From NCBI RefSeq assembly GCF_010730575.1, contig NZ_AP022614.1, forward strand, positions 2,046,001 to 2,110,000: a stretch of 64,000 bases of DNA, written 5' to 3'. Of the stretch, positions 50,163 through 63,534 are shown in pieces; position 1 is the stretch's first letter, and each line of letters opens with the position of its first letter. This DNA comes from Mycobacterium parmense (GTDB lineage Bacteria; Actinomycetota; Actinomycetes; Mycobacteriales; Mycobacteriaceae). The position numbers were made by a program, and so were the translations under genes. The notes under the pieces were generated by a model. That model worked only from the letters and a program-made list of their open reading frames with translations, searched no databases and had not been told where the DNA came from.

Positions 50163-51581
50163 TCACCACTCGATGTAGCGGACCACGTAGGGCGTCATGC
50201 CGCTGGTGCGCACCGGCGCGACGCGGACCTTCAGGCCGATGTCGGGGGCCTCGAGCATCTGACCTTGACCGAGGTAGATCGTGACGTGCTGGCTGCCGCC
50301 GGGACCGTAGAAGATGACGTCGCCGCGGCGCATCTGCGACGACGGGATCTTGCGGCCCAGGTTGTACTGCGCGCCCGAGTAGTGGGGCAGCTTGATGCCG
50401 ACACCGGCGAACGAGTACAGCACCAGGCCCGAGCAGTCGAAGCCGGTGATGCCCGCCCCGGAGTCGATGCCGTGGCTCGGTCCGGCGGCGTTACCGCCAC
50501 CCCAGGAATAAGGCACCCCGACCTGCGACATGCCGCGCCGGATCACGTACTCGGTCGCCTGCCGCCCGTACACCCGCGGGATCCGGCCGCCCGGCGTGGC
50601 GTTGTTGATGCCGGTGTCGTCGGGCTTGAGAATCCCCATCTGCTGCAGGAAACCGCGGCCCATCTGGGCGGTGACCTGTGTCGAGGTCGCCGAGATGCCG
50701 AGGACCTGGTTGATCACCGCGATGGGGTCACCGGGAACGTTGGCGCTGGGCACCATGGGCAGCGTGGGATCCCAGGCCCCGTCCCACTTGCGGGCGCCCG
50801 CCGACGGCGCGGACGCGCCCGGGGCGCCGTCCCACCGGTCGCCCGACGCGGCGCCGGTCGGCCCGCCGCGGCCCGTCGACCACTCGCTTACCGCCTCGCG
50901 TCGGGCCGCCTCGAGTTTTGCCTGCGCCTCGTCGCGCGCCGCGGCCAAACGCACGATCTCGCCACGCTGTTCGTCGAACTTGCGCTTGGAGTTCGACAGC
51001 GCCGCCACCGCCGCGTCCTGGCTGGCCTTCGCGTCGGCGGCGGCCCGGTCGGCCTGCTGCTTGGCCAGCCGCGCGGCCGACTCCTTGTTGACCTGCTCGG
51101 TGCGTGCCCGTTGCAGCTTGGTCAGCACCGCTTCGGAGCTCGCGGTCAGCGTCCGGGCCGTGGACGCGGTGTCGATGATGTCCTCGGGGCTGCTCGCGGT
51201 GAGGTAGCTGCCCGACGGGCCGTTCATGTACGTGGCCGCCGCGAACGTGTCGAAGCGGCGCTGCGCGGCGGAGATCGCGCCGTTGGCGTCCTTGACGGCC
51301 TGTTGACTGGCCTCCAGGTCGTGTTGGGCCGCGGCGACGTTGTCCCGCGAGGTTTCGACGTCGACCAGTGCCTTGTTGACGCTTTCCTGCTCGGTCTGGA
51401 TCTCGGCACTCAGGTCCTGCAGACGCTGGTTGGCGTTGGCGACGTTGGCGATCAGCGACGCCAGGGTGTCGTCGGCGTGTGCCAGGCCCGGCGTGCACAG
51501 CAGCACCGCGAGGCTCAACACCGAGGGCACGACCGGTCGCACCAGCCGCCGCGTAGAGGATCCCCAGCGTGTTCGTCCCAT
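50163..51581 (-). CDS. ripA: Peptidoglycan endopeptidase RipA (NlpC/P60)
   Basis: A 472-residue secreted hydrolase needed for daughter-cell separation. Signal peptide about 1-37 (cleavage near AHADD), a coiled-coil PcsB-like domain about 40-230 that blocks the active site until processed, a Gly/Pro-rich linker, and the NlpC/P60 domain with C383 (FDCSGL) and H432 (SQHVTIY), the same positions as in M. tuberculosis RipA. It is known to work with RpfB and PBP1. The long leader upstream carries a strong hairpin (51610-51636). Confidence 0.96.
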   Translation of the reverse strand: MGRTRWGSSTRRLVRPVVPSVLSLAVLLCTPGLAHADDTLASLIANVANANQRLQDLSAEIQTEQESVNKALVDVETSRDNVAAAQHDLEASQQAVKDANGAISAAQRRFDTFAAATYMNGPSGSYLTASSPEDIIDTASTARTLTASSEAVLTKLQRARTEQVNKESAARLAKQQADRAAADAKASQDAAVAALSNSKRKFDEQRGEIVRLAAARDEAQAKLEAARREAVSEWSTGRGGPTGAASGDRWDGAPGASAPSAGARKWDGAWDPTLPMVPSANVPGDPIAVINQVLGISATSTQVTAQMGRGFLQQMGILKPDDTGINNATPGGRIPRVYGRQATEYVIRRGMSQVGVPYSWGGGNAAGPSHGIDSGAGITGFDCSGLVLYSFAGVGIKLPHYSGAQYNLGRKIPSSQMRRGDVIFYGPGGSQHVTIYLGQGQMLEAPDIGLKVRVAPVRTSGMTPYVVRYIEW

Positions 51582-51609
51582 TCGACTCAGGTCTCCTACG
51601 GCTCAACGT

Positions 51610-51636
51610 GGACGGGCGGCGCCAGCCGCCCCGTCC
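51610..51636 (-). promoter_or_regulatory. Hairpin in the ripA leader
   Basis: A nearly perfect 11-bp inverted repeat, GGACGGGCGGC/GCCGCCCCGTCC with a GCCA-type loop and one bulge, sits about 30 bp upstream of the ripA start. There is no T-tract, so it is not a typical intrinsic terminator; it may stabilise the mRNA or modulate translation. The sequence does not show the conserved blocks of the c-di-AMP (ydaO) riboswitch that controls some rpf genes. Confidence 0.5.
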
Positions 51637-51738
51637 CCGGGAGGCACCATGAATAACACGAGCATCATTCGCACCGTACGTCACATGGGACGCGGGGGAA
51701 ACAGACCTCATAAATCGCACTCTGGACGTGCGTTTACT

Positions 51739-51755
51739 GTGATCGAACGGTGATC
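51739..51755. promoter_or_regulatory. Direct repeat GTGATC in ripA upstream region, possible MtrA or Crp-type site
   Basis: Two GTGATC copies start exactly 11 bp apart (51739 and 51750), i.e. one helical turn, about 160 bp before ripA. MtrA, an OmpR-type regulator that controls ripA in M. tuberculosis, binds direct repeats spaced in this way. The spacing fits an OmpR-family dimer better than a Crp palindrome. Assignment to MtrA is inference. Confidence 0.4.
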
Positions 51756-51799
51756 TGCGCAGTTTGCCCGTGCAGAGAGTGAGAGTTTGCGACGCGCGA

Positions 51800-52348
51800 T
51801 TAGGCGCTGCTCCCCGGCTGCTCAGACGGGGCGGGGCCGGCCGCCGACGACGTTGCTGCCCGCCTGGCGCGCACCTGCAGCAGCCGGGTGCCGACGGCCG
51901 CCGCGAGCACGCCGACGAGCAGGCAGATGGTGAGACCCGTCCAGGGGAACTCGGGGGCTTCAAGCTCGTGCAGGAAATTCTGCGCCGACTGCACGGCGTT
52001 GCCGGTCTTGGCGATGTCCTCGCCCGCCTCCAGCGTCACCCGGGGGAACTGCGTGCTGTAGCTGCCGACATAGCTCGGGCTCAGCGTCAGCACGGTGGCG
52101 TCGTGGTAGTCGGCGCCCACGACGGTGGAGATGTCGCGCAGCGGGGTGTCGTTCGGGGGGTTGTGGTCGAGCAGCACGACCTTGAGGTTGATGCCGTCGG
52201 CGCGCGCCTGGTTCACCACGGCGAGCAGGCCGGGCACAGCCGCCGGCGGGGCGCTGACGGAGTCGGCGGCCACCTGAGCCTTGACCGCGGCCATGTCCAC
52301 GTCGACCGGGATGTAGGCGGGCAGGACCGGGTGCGAGCCGAAAGTCAT
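51800..52348 (-). CDS. Membrane-anchored TPM-like protein, Rv1476-like
   Basis: 182 residues. An N-terminal soluble domain (PVLPAYIPVDVDMAAVKAQV, NLKVVLLDHNPPNDTPLRDI) resembles TPM-domain proteins, followed by one C-terminal helix (GLTICLLVGVLAAAVGTRLL, about 138-157) and a short Ala/Ser/Pro tail. Length and gene position match M. tuberculosis Rv1476 between ripA and acn. Function unknown. It is divergent from acn; the gap of 192 bp carries the acn promoter and the AcnR-like site. Confidence 0.85.
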   Translation of the reverse strand: MTFGSHPVLPAYIPVDVDMAAVKAQVAADSVSAPPAAVPGLLAVVNQARADGINLKVVLLDHNPPNDTPLRDISTVVGADYHDATVLTLSPSYVGSYSTQFPRVTLEAGEDIAKTGNAVQSAQNFLHELEAPEFPWTGLTICLLVGVLAAAVGTRLLQVRARRAATSSAAGPAPSEQPGSSA

Positions 52349-52457
52349 GATGTGCCTCCTGCGGTAGGGCTACGAGCACCGTACGCGACGTGCAACCGGG
52401 GGTTTAAACGCACGCGCATCGCGACAAGACTGGGGTGTGCGAGCGCCCGGCGCTATG

Positions 52458-52473
52458 CAGGACAAGCGTACTG
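52458..52473 (+). promoter_or_regulatory. AcnR-type operator overlapping the acn -10 element
   Basis: CAGGACAAGCGTACTG fits, at every specified position, the operator reported for AcnR of Corynebacterium glutamicum (CAGNACNNNCGTACTG, from memory). Its 3' end overlaps TACTGT (52469-52474), a good -10 element, so binding would block acn transcription. The cognate regulator is probably the TetR protein encoded just downstream of acn (55379-55942). The implied transcript leader to ATG 52541 is about 60 nt. Confidence 0.78.
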
Positions 52474-52540
52474 TTAAAGTTGCACGCGGCCGACGACACG
52501 GCCCGTCGGCGGCATGAACTGAATCTCGGGAGTTGATGTG

Positions 52541-55354
<2,814 letters not shown>

Positions 55355-55378
55355 CCCCGGCCGACCGACTCCCTGGTC

Positions 55379-55942
55379 ATGCCAAAAGTCAGCCAGGACC
55401 ATCTGGCGGCCCGTCGTCGCCAGATCCTGGACGGCGCACGCCGGTGCTTCGCCCAATACGGTTACGACAAGGCGACGGTGCGCCGGCTCGAACAGGCGAT
55501 CGGGATGTCGCGCGGAGCGATCTTTCACCACTTCCGCGACAAAGACGCGCTGTTCTTCGCGTTGGCGCACGAGGACGCCGAGCGGATGGCCGACGTGGCG
55601 TCGCGCGAGGGCCTGATCCAGGTGATGCGCGACATGCTCGCCGCGCCGGACCAATTCGACTGGCTGGCAACAAGGCTGGAGATCGCGCGCAAGCTCCGCA
55701 ACGACCCTGCCTTCAGCCGTGGCTGGGCGGAACGCTCCGCGGAGCTGGCCGCGGCGACGACCGACCGGCTGCGCCGGCAGAAGGAGGCGCAGCGGGTGCG
55801 CGACGACGTCCCCGGCGACGTGCTGCAGTGCTACCTGGAGCTGGTCCTCGACGGTTTGGTGGCGCGGCTGGCCTCGGGCGAGGATCCGCAGCGGCTGGCC
55901 GCGGTCCTCGACCTGGTGGAGAACTCGGTGCGCCGCAACTAA
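55379..55942 (+). CDS. acnR: TetR-family repressor, AcnR-like (Rv1474c ortholog)
   Basis: 187 residues. The helix-turn-helix is VRRLEQAIGMSRGAIFHHFR (about 35-54), with the rest helical. It sits 24 bp downstream of acn in the same direction, exactly as AcnR does in corynebacteria, where it represses acn and binds citrate with Mg2+. The perfect operator match upstream of acn supports the same circuit here. The start MPKVSQDHLAARRRQIL is the form conserved in AcnR. Confidence 0.9.
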   Translation: MPKVSQDHLAARRRQILDGARRCFAQYGYDKATVRRLEQAIGMSRGAIFHHFRDKDALFFALAHEDAERMADVASREGLIQVMRDMLAAPDQFDWLATRLEIARKLRNDPAFSRGWAERSAELAAATTDRLRRQKEAQRVRDDVPGDVLQCYLELVLDGLVARLASGEDPQRLAAVLDLVENSVRRN

Positions 55943-55968
55943 ACACGTCGGCCGGTTTCGCGCTATCC

Positions 55969-57606
<1,638 letters not shown>

Positions 57607-57628
57607 ATTCGCTCCCCGGTGTGTCTTT

Positions 57629-57696
57629 GCTTATTTGTCGTCCGCGGCTTACTCGTCGCCGCTTATTTGTCTTCCGTGGCTTGTTTGTCGTCCGTG
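57629..57696 (-). repeat. Degenerate 18-bp tandem repeat between echA12 and the ABC-F gene
   Basis: Four adjacent units: gcttatttgtcgtccgcg (57629-57646), a shortened 14-bp unit (57647-57660), gcttatttgtcttccgtg (57661-57678) and gcttgtttgtcgtccgtg (57679-57696). Two full units code for the end of EchA12 (TDDKQA and TEDK, then stop) and the others fill the intergenic gap. The units are AT-richer than the surroundings. Confidence 0.85.
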
Positions 57697-58538
57697 AAGA
57701 CCGCTGGTCGGCGTTCTGCGCGCGCGGCAACCGCTTCTTCGAAGTTGGCGGTGAGCAGTCGGACGAAAAGCTGGCCCAAGCCTTCGGCTTGCATGTGCCC
57801 CTCCAGGCTACCGGCGTCCAGTCCACTCCACAGGGTGCGTTTGGTCAACTCGATGCCCGGCCGCGAGAAGGCCGCCATCCGCGCGGCGATGGCGTAACAG
57901 GTGTCCAGCAGCTGCTCTTCGGGCACCTGACACGACACCAGCCCGATCCGCTCGGCCTCCTCGGCGGTGACGTCGCGACCGGTCAGCATGATCTCGAAGG
58001 CGCGCGACGAACCGATGGCCCGGGGCAGCAGGTAGCTCAGCCCCAACTCGCTGGCGGTCAGCCCGTTGTTGATGCCCGCCGCCCGGAAGTAGGCGCCGGT
58101 CGATGCCACCCGGATGTCGGCGGCCAGCGCCAGGCACAGCCCGCCGCCGATGGCCGCGCCGTTGACCGCCGCGATCACCGGCTGGTGCAGCCGCCGCAGC
58201 GCCAGGATGACGTCGTCGAGCAACTCCATGGAGCGCAGCGCGTACGTCGGGCGGGTCAGCCCGTCGACGTTGGGCACCGTGCCCGCGGACTTGTGATCCG
58301 CACCGGAGGAGAACCCTCTGCCCGCCCCGGTCAAGACCACCACCCGCACGGAATTGTCGTACGTGACGGTCTCGAGTGCCTGTTTGAGCGGGACCATGAC
58401 GTCGAACGCCATTGAATTCATTCGCTCGGGCCGATTGAGGGTTATCAGCGCGACGCCCGGGCGCGGGTGCTCCATCAGTACCAAACTCACCCGTGAAAGG
58501 TAACGCGCCCGCCGCGCGGCGCCCCACCCAGCGAACAT
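57663..58538 (-). CDS. echA12: Enoyl-CoA hydratase/isomerase family protein EchA12
   Basis: Up to 291 residues, crotonase fold. ALITLNRPERMNSM, GAGRGFSSGADHK (first oxyanion-hole region) and IAAVNGAAIGGGLCLALAADI (second) are present. It matches M. tuberculosis EchA12 (Rv1472), which has been reported at the membrane. The C-terminus TDDKQATEDK is encoded by two units of the 18-bp repeat, extending the protein beyond the M. tuberculosis ending. The start is uncertain: ATG 58538 or GTG 58490 (VSLVLMEH, matching the conserved core). It is transcribed toward the ABC-F gene. Confidence 0.9.
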   Translation of the reverse strand: MFAGWGAARRARYLSRVSLVLMEHPRPGVALITLNRPERMNSMAFDVMVPLKQALETVTYDNSVRVVVLTGAGRGFSSGADHKSAGTVPNVDGLTRPTYALRSMELLDDVILALRRLHQPVIAAVNGAAIGGGLCLALAADIRVASTGAYFRAAGINNGLTASELGLSYLLPRAIGSSRAFEIMLTGRDVTAEEAERIGLVSCQVPEEQLLDTCYAIAARMAAFSRPGIELTKRTLWSGLDAGSLEGHMQAEGLGQLFVRLLTANFEEAVAARAERRPAVFTDDKQATEDK

Positions 58539-58621
58539 TCCCCGGGGCGAAAATGGGCCGGCAAGTGGGACTGATCACGGTCGATTTCGCCGAACTTCCC
58601 GCCCGGTTTCGTTACGTCTGC

Positions 58622-58627
58622 TATCTT
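58622..58627 (+). promoter_or_regulatory. Possible -10 element for the acyltransferase gene
   Basis: TATCTT fits the mycobacterial SigA -10 pattern (TANNNT) and stands out in this GC-rich gap. It would give a long leader of about 170 nt before the TTG start at 58806. No clear -35 box is seen at 17 bp, which is common for mycobacterial promoters. Confidence 0.35.
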
Positions 58628-58805
58628 TTGCAGCATTGGACGCATTGAACGAGCTACGGCCCGGATGTTCGGTTTAGTGGGGGAACGCACTGTCCCGCAA
58701 CGATGTTCAAGCATGGGTCGCGGGTGTGCTGCCGGCAACGTCGCCGTGACGTTTCGCCGCACTCGAATACCCGCGGGCAGCTGGCTGGCGCACTAGGGAG
58801 GCACT

Positions 58806-60230
58806 TTGTTCGTCCCAGGAAGGGAGGCGTTCGGATCGATCGACGACTGGGTGCCCGCCCCCGGTAACGTCGTGTGCTGGCACCCCTCGCCCGCGTCGCT
58901 TGCCAAGGTCCGTCAAGCCCCCGTCAGCGCCGTTCCGGCCAGCCATCAGCAGGCCCGTCACCTGCGGAATTTCCGTGACCACGCCACCCGCGGCGTCGAC
59001 ATGTCGCGGCTGTGCATCGGGAGCTGGGACATGCCCGGCCAGTGCGACACCCGGGTGCTGACCTACGTCATCAACGCGCACCTGCGCCGGCACGACACCT
59101 ACCACAGCTGGTTCGAGTGCGCCGAGCACGACGAGATCCTGCGGCACACCGTCGGCAACCCGAACGACATCAACATGGTGCCGGTCAGACACGGCGAAAT
59201 GACCCCGCAGGCATGGCGGCAGCACATCCTGGAGACGCCGACACCGTTGGAATGGGATTGTTTCCGCTTCGCGGTTATTCAGCGGCCCGACGATTTCACG
59301 TTCTGTTTCGTGATCGACCACCTCTACATCGACGCGCAATTCATCGGCGCGATGAGCGTGGAGTTCTACCTGATGTACAACGCCCTGCTCGCCGGGGGGG
59401 CGCCCATCTCGCTCCCGCCTCCGGGCAGCTACGAAAATTACGCCGTTCGGCAGCACCAGCTCACGTCCGCGCTGGACCTGAACTCCCCGCAGATCCGTTC
59501 CTGGGTCGACTTCTTCGAGAGCAACGACGGGACCCTGCCGGAGCTGCCGGTGTCGCTCGGCGACGGGTCGGGCTCATGCGATCTGATGTTCGTGCAGGTG
59601 ATGGACGAGCGGCAGACCGCCGACTTCGAAGCAGCGTGCCTGGCCGCCGGCGCCCGCTTCAGCGGAGGCGTGTTCGCCTGCGCCGCGCTCGCCCAATACG
59701 AGCTGACCGGCGCCGACACCTATTACGGGCTGATCGCCCGCGACCTGCGCAGCACCCCGGCGGACTTCCTGACCATCGGGTGGTTCACCGGCTTCTGCCC
59801 GATCACCGTGCCGGTCAACCCCGCGTCGTTCGCCGACACCGCCCGCGCCGCCCAAAAGTCGTTCGACGACGGCAAAGAGCTGGCCGAGGTGCCGTTCAAC
59901 CGCGTGCTGGAACTGGCCCCGTGGCTGCACATGCCCCAGCAGCGGGTGCCCCTGCTCTTCCACCTCGACGCCAGCAGCCCGCCGCTGTCGACCATCGTCA
60001 ACTCCGAGCTCGGCGGCACGAACATCAAGATCTACCACGACGGCGGGGTTCCGGCCCGGTTCGACCTGCGGGTGAACCGCTACGAGAAGGAGACGCAGAT
60101 CATCGTCTTCTTCCCGGACAACCCGGTCGCGCGCGAATCGGTCAGCCGGTATCTGGACACCCTGAAATCCATCTACCAGCGCGTCGCCGCGGGCCGCGGC
60201 GCCGCGCAGTTTCAGCGACTACTGGTCTGA
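58806..60230 (+). CDS. PapA-type condensation-domain acyltransferase
   Basis: 474 residues. VIDHLYIDAQ carries the catalytic HxxxD of PapA/condensation enzymes, and WFTGFCPITVPV plus the C-terminal ARFDLRVNRYEK fit the second lobe as in PapA1/PapA3. Such enzymes acylate trehalose or other glycolipids in mycobacteria. TTG 58806 has GGGAGG at 5 bp and is the likely start. There is no pks or mmpL gene beside it, and it sits where M. tuberculosis carries trxA/ctpD/PE_PGRS genes, so it looks like an insertion or a lineage-specific gene. It overlaps the thioredoxin gene by 12 bp at the 3' end. Confidence 0.82.
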   Translation: MFVPGREAFGSIDDWVPAPGNVVCWHPSPASLAKVRQAPVSAVPASHQQARHLRNFRDHATRGVDMSRLCIGSWDMPGQCDTRVLTYVINAHLRRHDTYHSWFECAEHDEILRHTVGNPNDINMVPVRHGEMTPQAWRQHILETPTPLEWDCFRFAVIQRPDDFTFCFVIDHLYIDAQFIGAMSVEFYLMYNALLAGGAPISLPPPGSYENYAVRQHQLTSALDLNSPQIRSWVDFFESNDGTLPELPVSLGDGSGSCDLMFVQVMDERQTADFEAACLAAGARFSGGVFACAALAQYELTGADTYYGLIARDLRSTPADFLTIGWFTGFCPITVPVNPASFADTARAAQKSFDDGKELAEVPFNRVLELAPWLHMPQQRVPLLFHLDASSPPLSTIVNSELGGTNIKIYHDGGVPARFDLRVNRYEKETQIIVFFPDNPVARESVSRYLDTLKSIYQRVAAGRGAAQFQRLLV

Positions 60231-60581
60231 CGGGGCCTGCTCGGCCCCCGCCGCCTCGACGTCGAAGGATTTGACCTGCTGCACCAGGTCCTCGAGCGCC
60301 GCCGCCGGCAACGCCCCGGGCTGGTTGAAGAGCAGCTTGCCCTTCTTGAAGGCCATCAGCGTGGGAATGGACCGGATCTGGGCGGCCGCCGCGAGCTGTT
60401 GCTCGGCCTCGGTGTCAACCTTGGCGAACACGATGTCGGGGTGCTTGTCGGACGACGCCTGGAAAGTCGGCGCGAATTGGCGGCACGGGCCGCACCAGGA
60501 CGCCCAGAAGTCGACGAGGACGATGTCGTTGCCCTCGATGGTCTCGTTGAATTTCTCGGCTGTGAGATCCACTGTTGTCAC
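60219..60581 (-). CDS. trxB1: Thioredoxin (TrxB1-like, Rv1471 ortholog)
   Basis: 120 residues, single thioredoxin domain. The redox centre is WCGPC in VDFWASWCGPCRQFAP, with the cis-proline in RSIPTLMAFK. It reduces protein disulfides, taking electrons from thioredoxin reductase. GTG 60581 (MTTVDLTAEKFNETI) is chosen because GGGGAAA precedes it and the N-terminus matches the family; longer frames start in non-conserved sequence. The gene diverges from the acyl-CoA dehydrogenase gene across a 262-bp gap. Confidence 0.92.
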   Translation of the reverse strand: MTTVDLTAEKFNETIEGNDIVLVDFWASWCGPCRQFAPTFQASSDKHPDIVFAKVDTEAEQQLAAAAQIRSIPTLMAFKKGKLLFNQPGALPAAALEDLVQQVKSFDVEAAGAEQAPSDQ

Positions 60582-60843
60582 AGTTTCCCCAACGCCGTGG
60601 GGTGCCCCGATGTTCCCCGGCGAGCGGGCCGCGGCGCCGCGGGTGGGCCAGGACATCGAATTAGCCTCCGGCACATGGTAAGCCCCCAAAGCGCGCCCAC
60701 CACGTAGGCGGTCGCGGTCTGCGGCGCAGCCCACAGGAAACCGGCGCGTAACCTTCCGCGACACCGCCCGAGGTTACGGTTGCGTACGTTTTCCCGCGTC
60801 CGCAAGACTGAGCGCGGATGATCCGCCAACGGAGGGAATCGCG

Positions 60844-62670
60844 TTGGGCCACTACATCGCAAACGTTCGCGACCTCGAGTTCAATTTGTTCGAGGACCTC
60901 GATGTCGGCGCCGTACTGGGCACCGGTCGCTATGCCGATCTGGACGAGGAGACCGTCCGCACCATCCTGGCCGAGGCCGCCCGCCTGGCGGAGGGCCCGG
61001 TAGCCGAATCCTTCGCGTGCGCCGACCGCAACCCACCGGCGTTCGACCCGGCCGAGCACAGCATCAGCGTGCCGCCCGAGCTGGCCAAGACCGTCGAGGC
61101 GATCAAGGAGGCCGGGTGGTGGCGGCTGGGCCTGGCCGAAGAGATCGGAGGGATGCCGGCGCCGCCGCCGTTGGCCTGGGCGGTCAACGAGATGATCGTG
61201 TGCGCCAATCCGGCCGCGAATTTCTTCTGTCTGGGCCCGTTCATGGCGCACGCGCTGTTCCTCGAGGGCAACGACGAGCAGCGGCGCTGGGCGGCCGAGG
61301 GCACCGAACGCGGCTGGCAGGCCACCATGGTGCTCACCGAACCGGACGCGGGCTCCGACGTCGGCGCGGGCCGCGCCAAGGCCATCGAGCAGCCGGACGG
61401 CACCTGGCACATCGAAGGCGTCAAACGGTTCATCTCCGGCGGGGACGTCGGCGACACCGCCGAGAACATCTTCCACCTGGTGCTGGCCCGCCCCGAGGGG
61501 GCCGGGCCGGGCACGAAGGGGCTGAGCCTGTTCTACGTGCCCAAGTACCTCTTCGACCCCGAGACGTTCGAACTCGGCCCGCGCAACGGGGTTTACGCCA
61601 CCGGCCTGGAACACAAGATGGGCATCAAGTCCTCCCCCACGTGCGAAATGACCTTCGGCGCAACCGATGTGCCCGCCGTCGGCTACCTCGTCGGCGACGT
61701 GCACAACGGGATCGCGCAGATGTTCACCGTGATCGAGTACGCGCGCATGACAATCGGCGTGAAGGCCGCGGGCACCCTGTCCACCGGCTACCTGAACGCC
61801 CTGGCCTTCGCCAAACAGCGGGTGCAGGGCGCGGATCTGACGCAGATGTCGGACAAGACCGCGCCGCGGGTGACCATCATTCACCACCCCGACGTGCGCC
61901 GGAGCCTGATGACGCAGAAGGCGTACGCGGAGGGCCTGCGGGCGCTCTACATGTACGCGGCGGCGCATCAAGACGATGCTGTGGCACAACGCGTTTCGGG
62001 GGCCGACCACGATATGGCGCACCGCATCGACGACCTGTTGTTGCCGATCGTCAAGGGGGTGAGCTCCGAGCGCGCCTACGAGGTGCTGACCGAGTCGCTG
62101 CAGACGCTGGGCGGTTCCGGCTTCCTGCAGGACTACCCGCTCGAACAGTACATCCGCGACTCCAAGATCGACTCCCTCTACGAGGGCACCACGGCGATTC
62201 AGGCGCTGGACTTCTTCTTCCGCAAGATCGTCCGCGACCGGGGCCAGGCGTTGCAGTTCCTGACCTCCCAGGTCAGTCGCACCATCGACACCTGCGACGA
62301 GGCGCTGAAGCCCCAGGCCCAGCTGCTGCAGACCGCGCTCGACGACGTCACGGCGATGACCGCCGCCATGACCGCATACCTGATGTCCGCGACCCAACAC
62401 CCCACCGACATCTACAAGGTGGGTCTCGGATCGGTGCGTTACCTGCTGGCGGTCGGCGACCTGCTGATCGGGTGGCGGTTGCTGGCGCAGGCCGGCATCG
62501 CACACGCGGCGCTCGAGCGCGGCGCCGACAAGGACGCCGCCTTCTACCGCGGCAAGGTGGCGACCGCGTCGTTCTTCGCCAAGAACATGCTTCCCAGGCT
62601 GACCGCGCTGCGCCATGTCCTCGACTCGATCGACGACGACATCATGCGCATTTCCGAGCAGGCGTTCTGA
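60844..62670 (+). CDS. fadE15: Acyl-CoA dehydrogenase, FadE15-like
   Basis: A 608-residue flavoenzyme oxidising acyl-CoA at C2-C3. [15 protein letters not shown] and [12 protein letters not shown] form the FAD/substrate-binding middle domain; [15 protein letters not shown] and [17 protein letters not shown] are the C-terminal family signature of the long (about 600-residue) class, with the Glu base in [12 protein letters not shown] 60844 has GGAGGG upstream and yields [17 protein letters not shown], identical in style to M. tuberculosis FadE15 (Rv1467c). Confidence 0.93.
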   Translation: MGHYIANVRDLEFNLFEDLDVGAVLGTGRYADLDEETVRTILAEAARLAEGPVAESFACADRNPPAFDPAEHSISVPPELAKTVEAIKEAGWWRLGLAEEIGGMPAPPPLAWAVNEMIVCANPAANFFCLGPFMAHALFLEGNDEQRRWAAEGTERGWQATMVLTEPDAGSDVGAGRAKAIEQPDGTWHIEGVKRFISGGDVGDTAENIFHLVLARPEGAGPGTKGLSLFYVPKYLFDPETFELGPRNGVYATGLEHKMGIKSSPTCEMTFGATDVPAVGYLVGDVHNGIAQMFTVIEYARMTIGVKAAGTLSTGYLNALAFAKQRVQGADLTQMSDKTAPRVTIIHHPDVRRSLMTQKAYAEGLRALYMYAAAHQDDAVAQRVSGADHDMAHRIDDLLLPIVKGVSSERAYEVLTESLQTLGGSGFLQDYPLEQYIRDSKIDSLYEGTTAIQALDFFFRKIVRDRGQALQFLTSQVSRTIDTCDEALKPQAQLLQTALDDVTAMTAAMTAYLMSATQHPTDIYKVGLGSVRYLLAVGDLLIGWRLLAQAGIAHAALERGADKDAAFYRGKVATASFFAKNMLPRLTALRHVLDSIDDDIMRISEQAF

Positions 62671-62748
62671 CAGCGCGAGTTACACACAGTTTACCTACAG
62701 CTTCAACGGGTAAATGTTTCCGTGGGCCCACCCACGATTGGAGAAACG

Positions 62749-63534
62749 TTGATACCTGCCAGTTGTCCCACGTCCCGGTTAACCCGCCTCGCGGTCGTCG
62801 CAGTCGCCGGAGCCACCGCGCTGTCGGTCGCCGCGTGCGGTTCCTCGAACAAGTCGGCGTCCACCTCGACCTCCACGTCCACCTCGACGACGACCTCGAC
62901 CACCACCGCCACGGCGCCGGCTCAGGGCGAAGCGAAGGTCAGCGGGCTCATCGCGTCGGTGGCCGGCAACGCGATCCAGGTCACCAAAGAGGACAACACC
63001 AACGCGACGGTCAACTTCACCGCGACCACCAAGATCCTCGAGATCACGCCGGCCGCGCTCGCCGACGTCACCATGGGCAGCTGCGTCACCGTGCGTCCCG
63101 TCAAGGAGGAGACCCAGGGCAACCAGCCGGTGACGGCCGCTTCGGTGAAGGTCAGCCCCGCCGTCAACGGCACCTGCCCGCAACCCCAGAAGCCCCCGGC
63201 CGCTTCCAGCAGCACGGCGCCGCCCGGATCCCCCGCGCCCGCGCCGCCCAAGCCGATCCGCGGCGCGGTGGCGTCGGTGACGGGTAACACCATCAACGTC
63301 ACGGGCAGCGACGCCAGCGGGAACACCCAGCAGACGGCCGTGACGGTGGACGACAAGACGAAGTACACCAAGCAGACCTCCGCCGCGACTGAGGCCATCA
63401 CCCCGGGCAAGTGCCTGTACGCGCGCGGGACCATGGACAACGCCAACGCGCTGCAGGCCACCAGCATCCAGCTGCGCCCGGCCAAGAACGGCAAGTGCGA
63501 AGGCCCGGGCGCGCACCCGGGACACGGCGGCTGA
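62749..63534 (+). CDS. Secreted lipoprotein with two DUF5666-like repeats
   Basis: About 261 residues. A lipoprotein signal (LTRLAVVAVAGATALSVAAC, lipobox cysteine) is followed by a Ser/Thr linker and two copies of a small beta-rich domain (about 65-140 and 165-245). Each has the pattern G-x-[IV]-A-S-V-x-G-N followed by ITP-x-x-C. A Pro-rich linker lies between them, and the protein ends in Gly/His/Pro. TTG 62749 is preferred because GGAGA precedes it; GTG 62722 would add nine residues. Function unknown; probably binds something at the outer face of the membrane. Confidence 0.75.
   Translation: MIPASCPTSRLTRLAVVAVAGATALSVAACGSSNKSASTSTSTSTSTTTSTTTATAPAQGEAKVSGLIASVAGNAIQVTKEDNTNATVNFTATTKILEITPAALADVTMGSCVTVRPVKEETQGNQPVTAASVKVSPAVNGTCPQPQKPPAASSSTAPPGSPAPAPPKPIRGAVASVTGNTINVTGSDASGNTQQTAVTVDDKTKYTKQTSAATEAITPGKCLYARGTMDNANALQATSIQLRPAKNGKCEGPGAHPGHGG

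Noticed and set aside
51582..51799. c-di-AMP (ydaO) riboswitch ahead of ripA
   Set aside because: The conserved blocks of that riboswitch are not visible; only a simple hairpin and a direct repeat are found.
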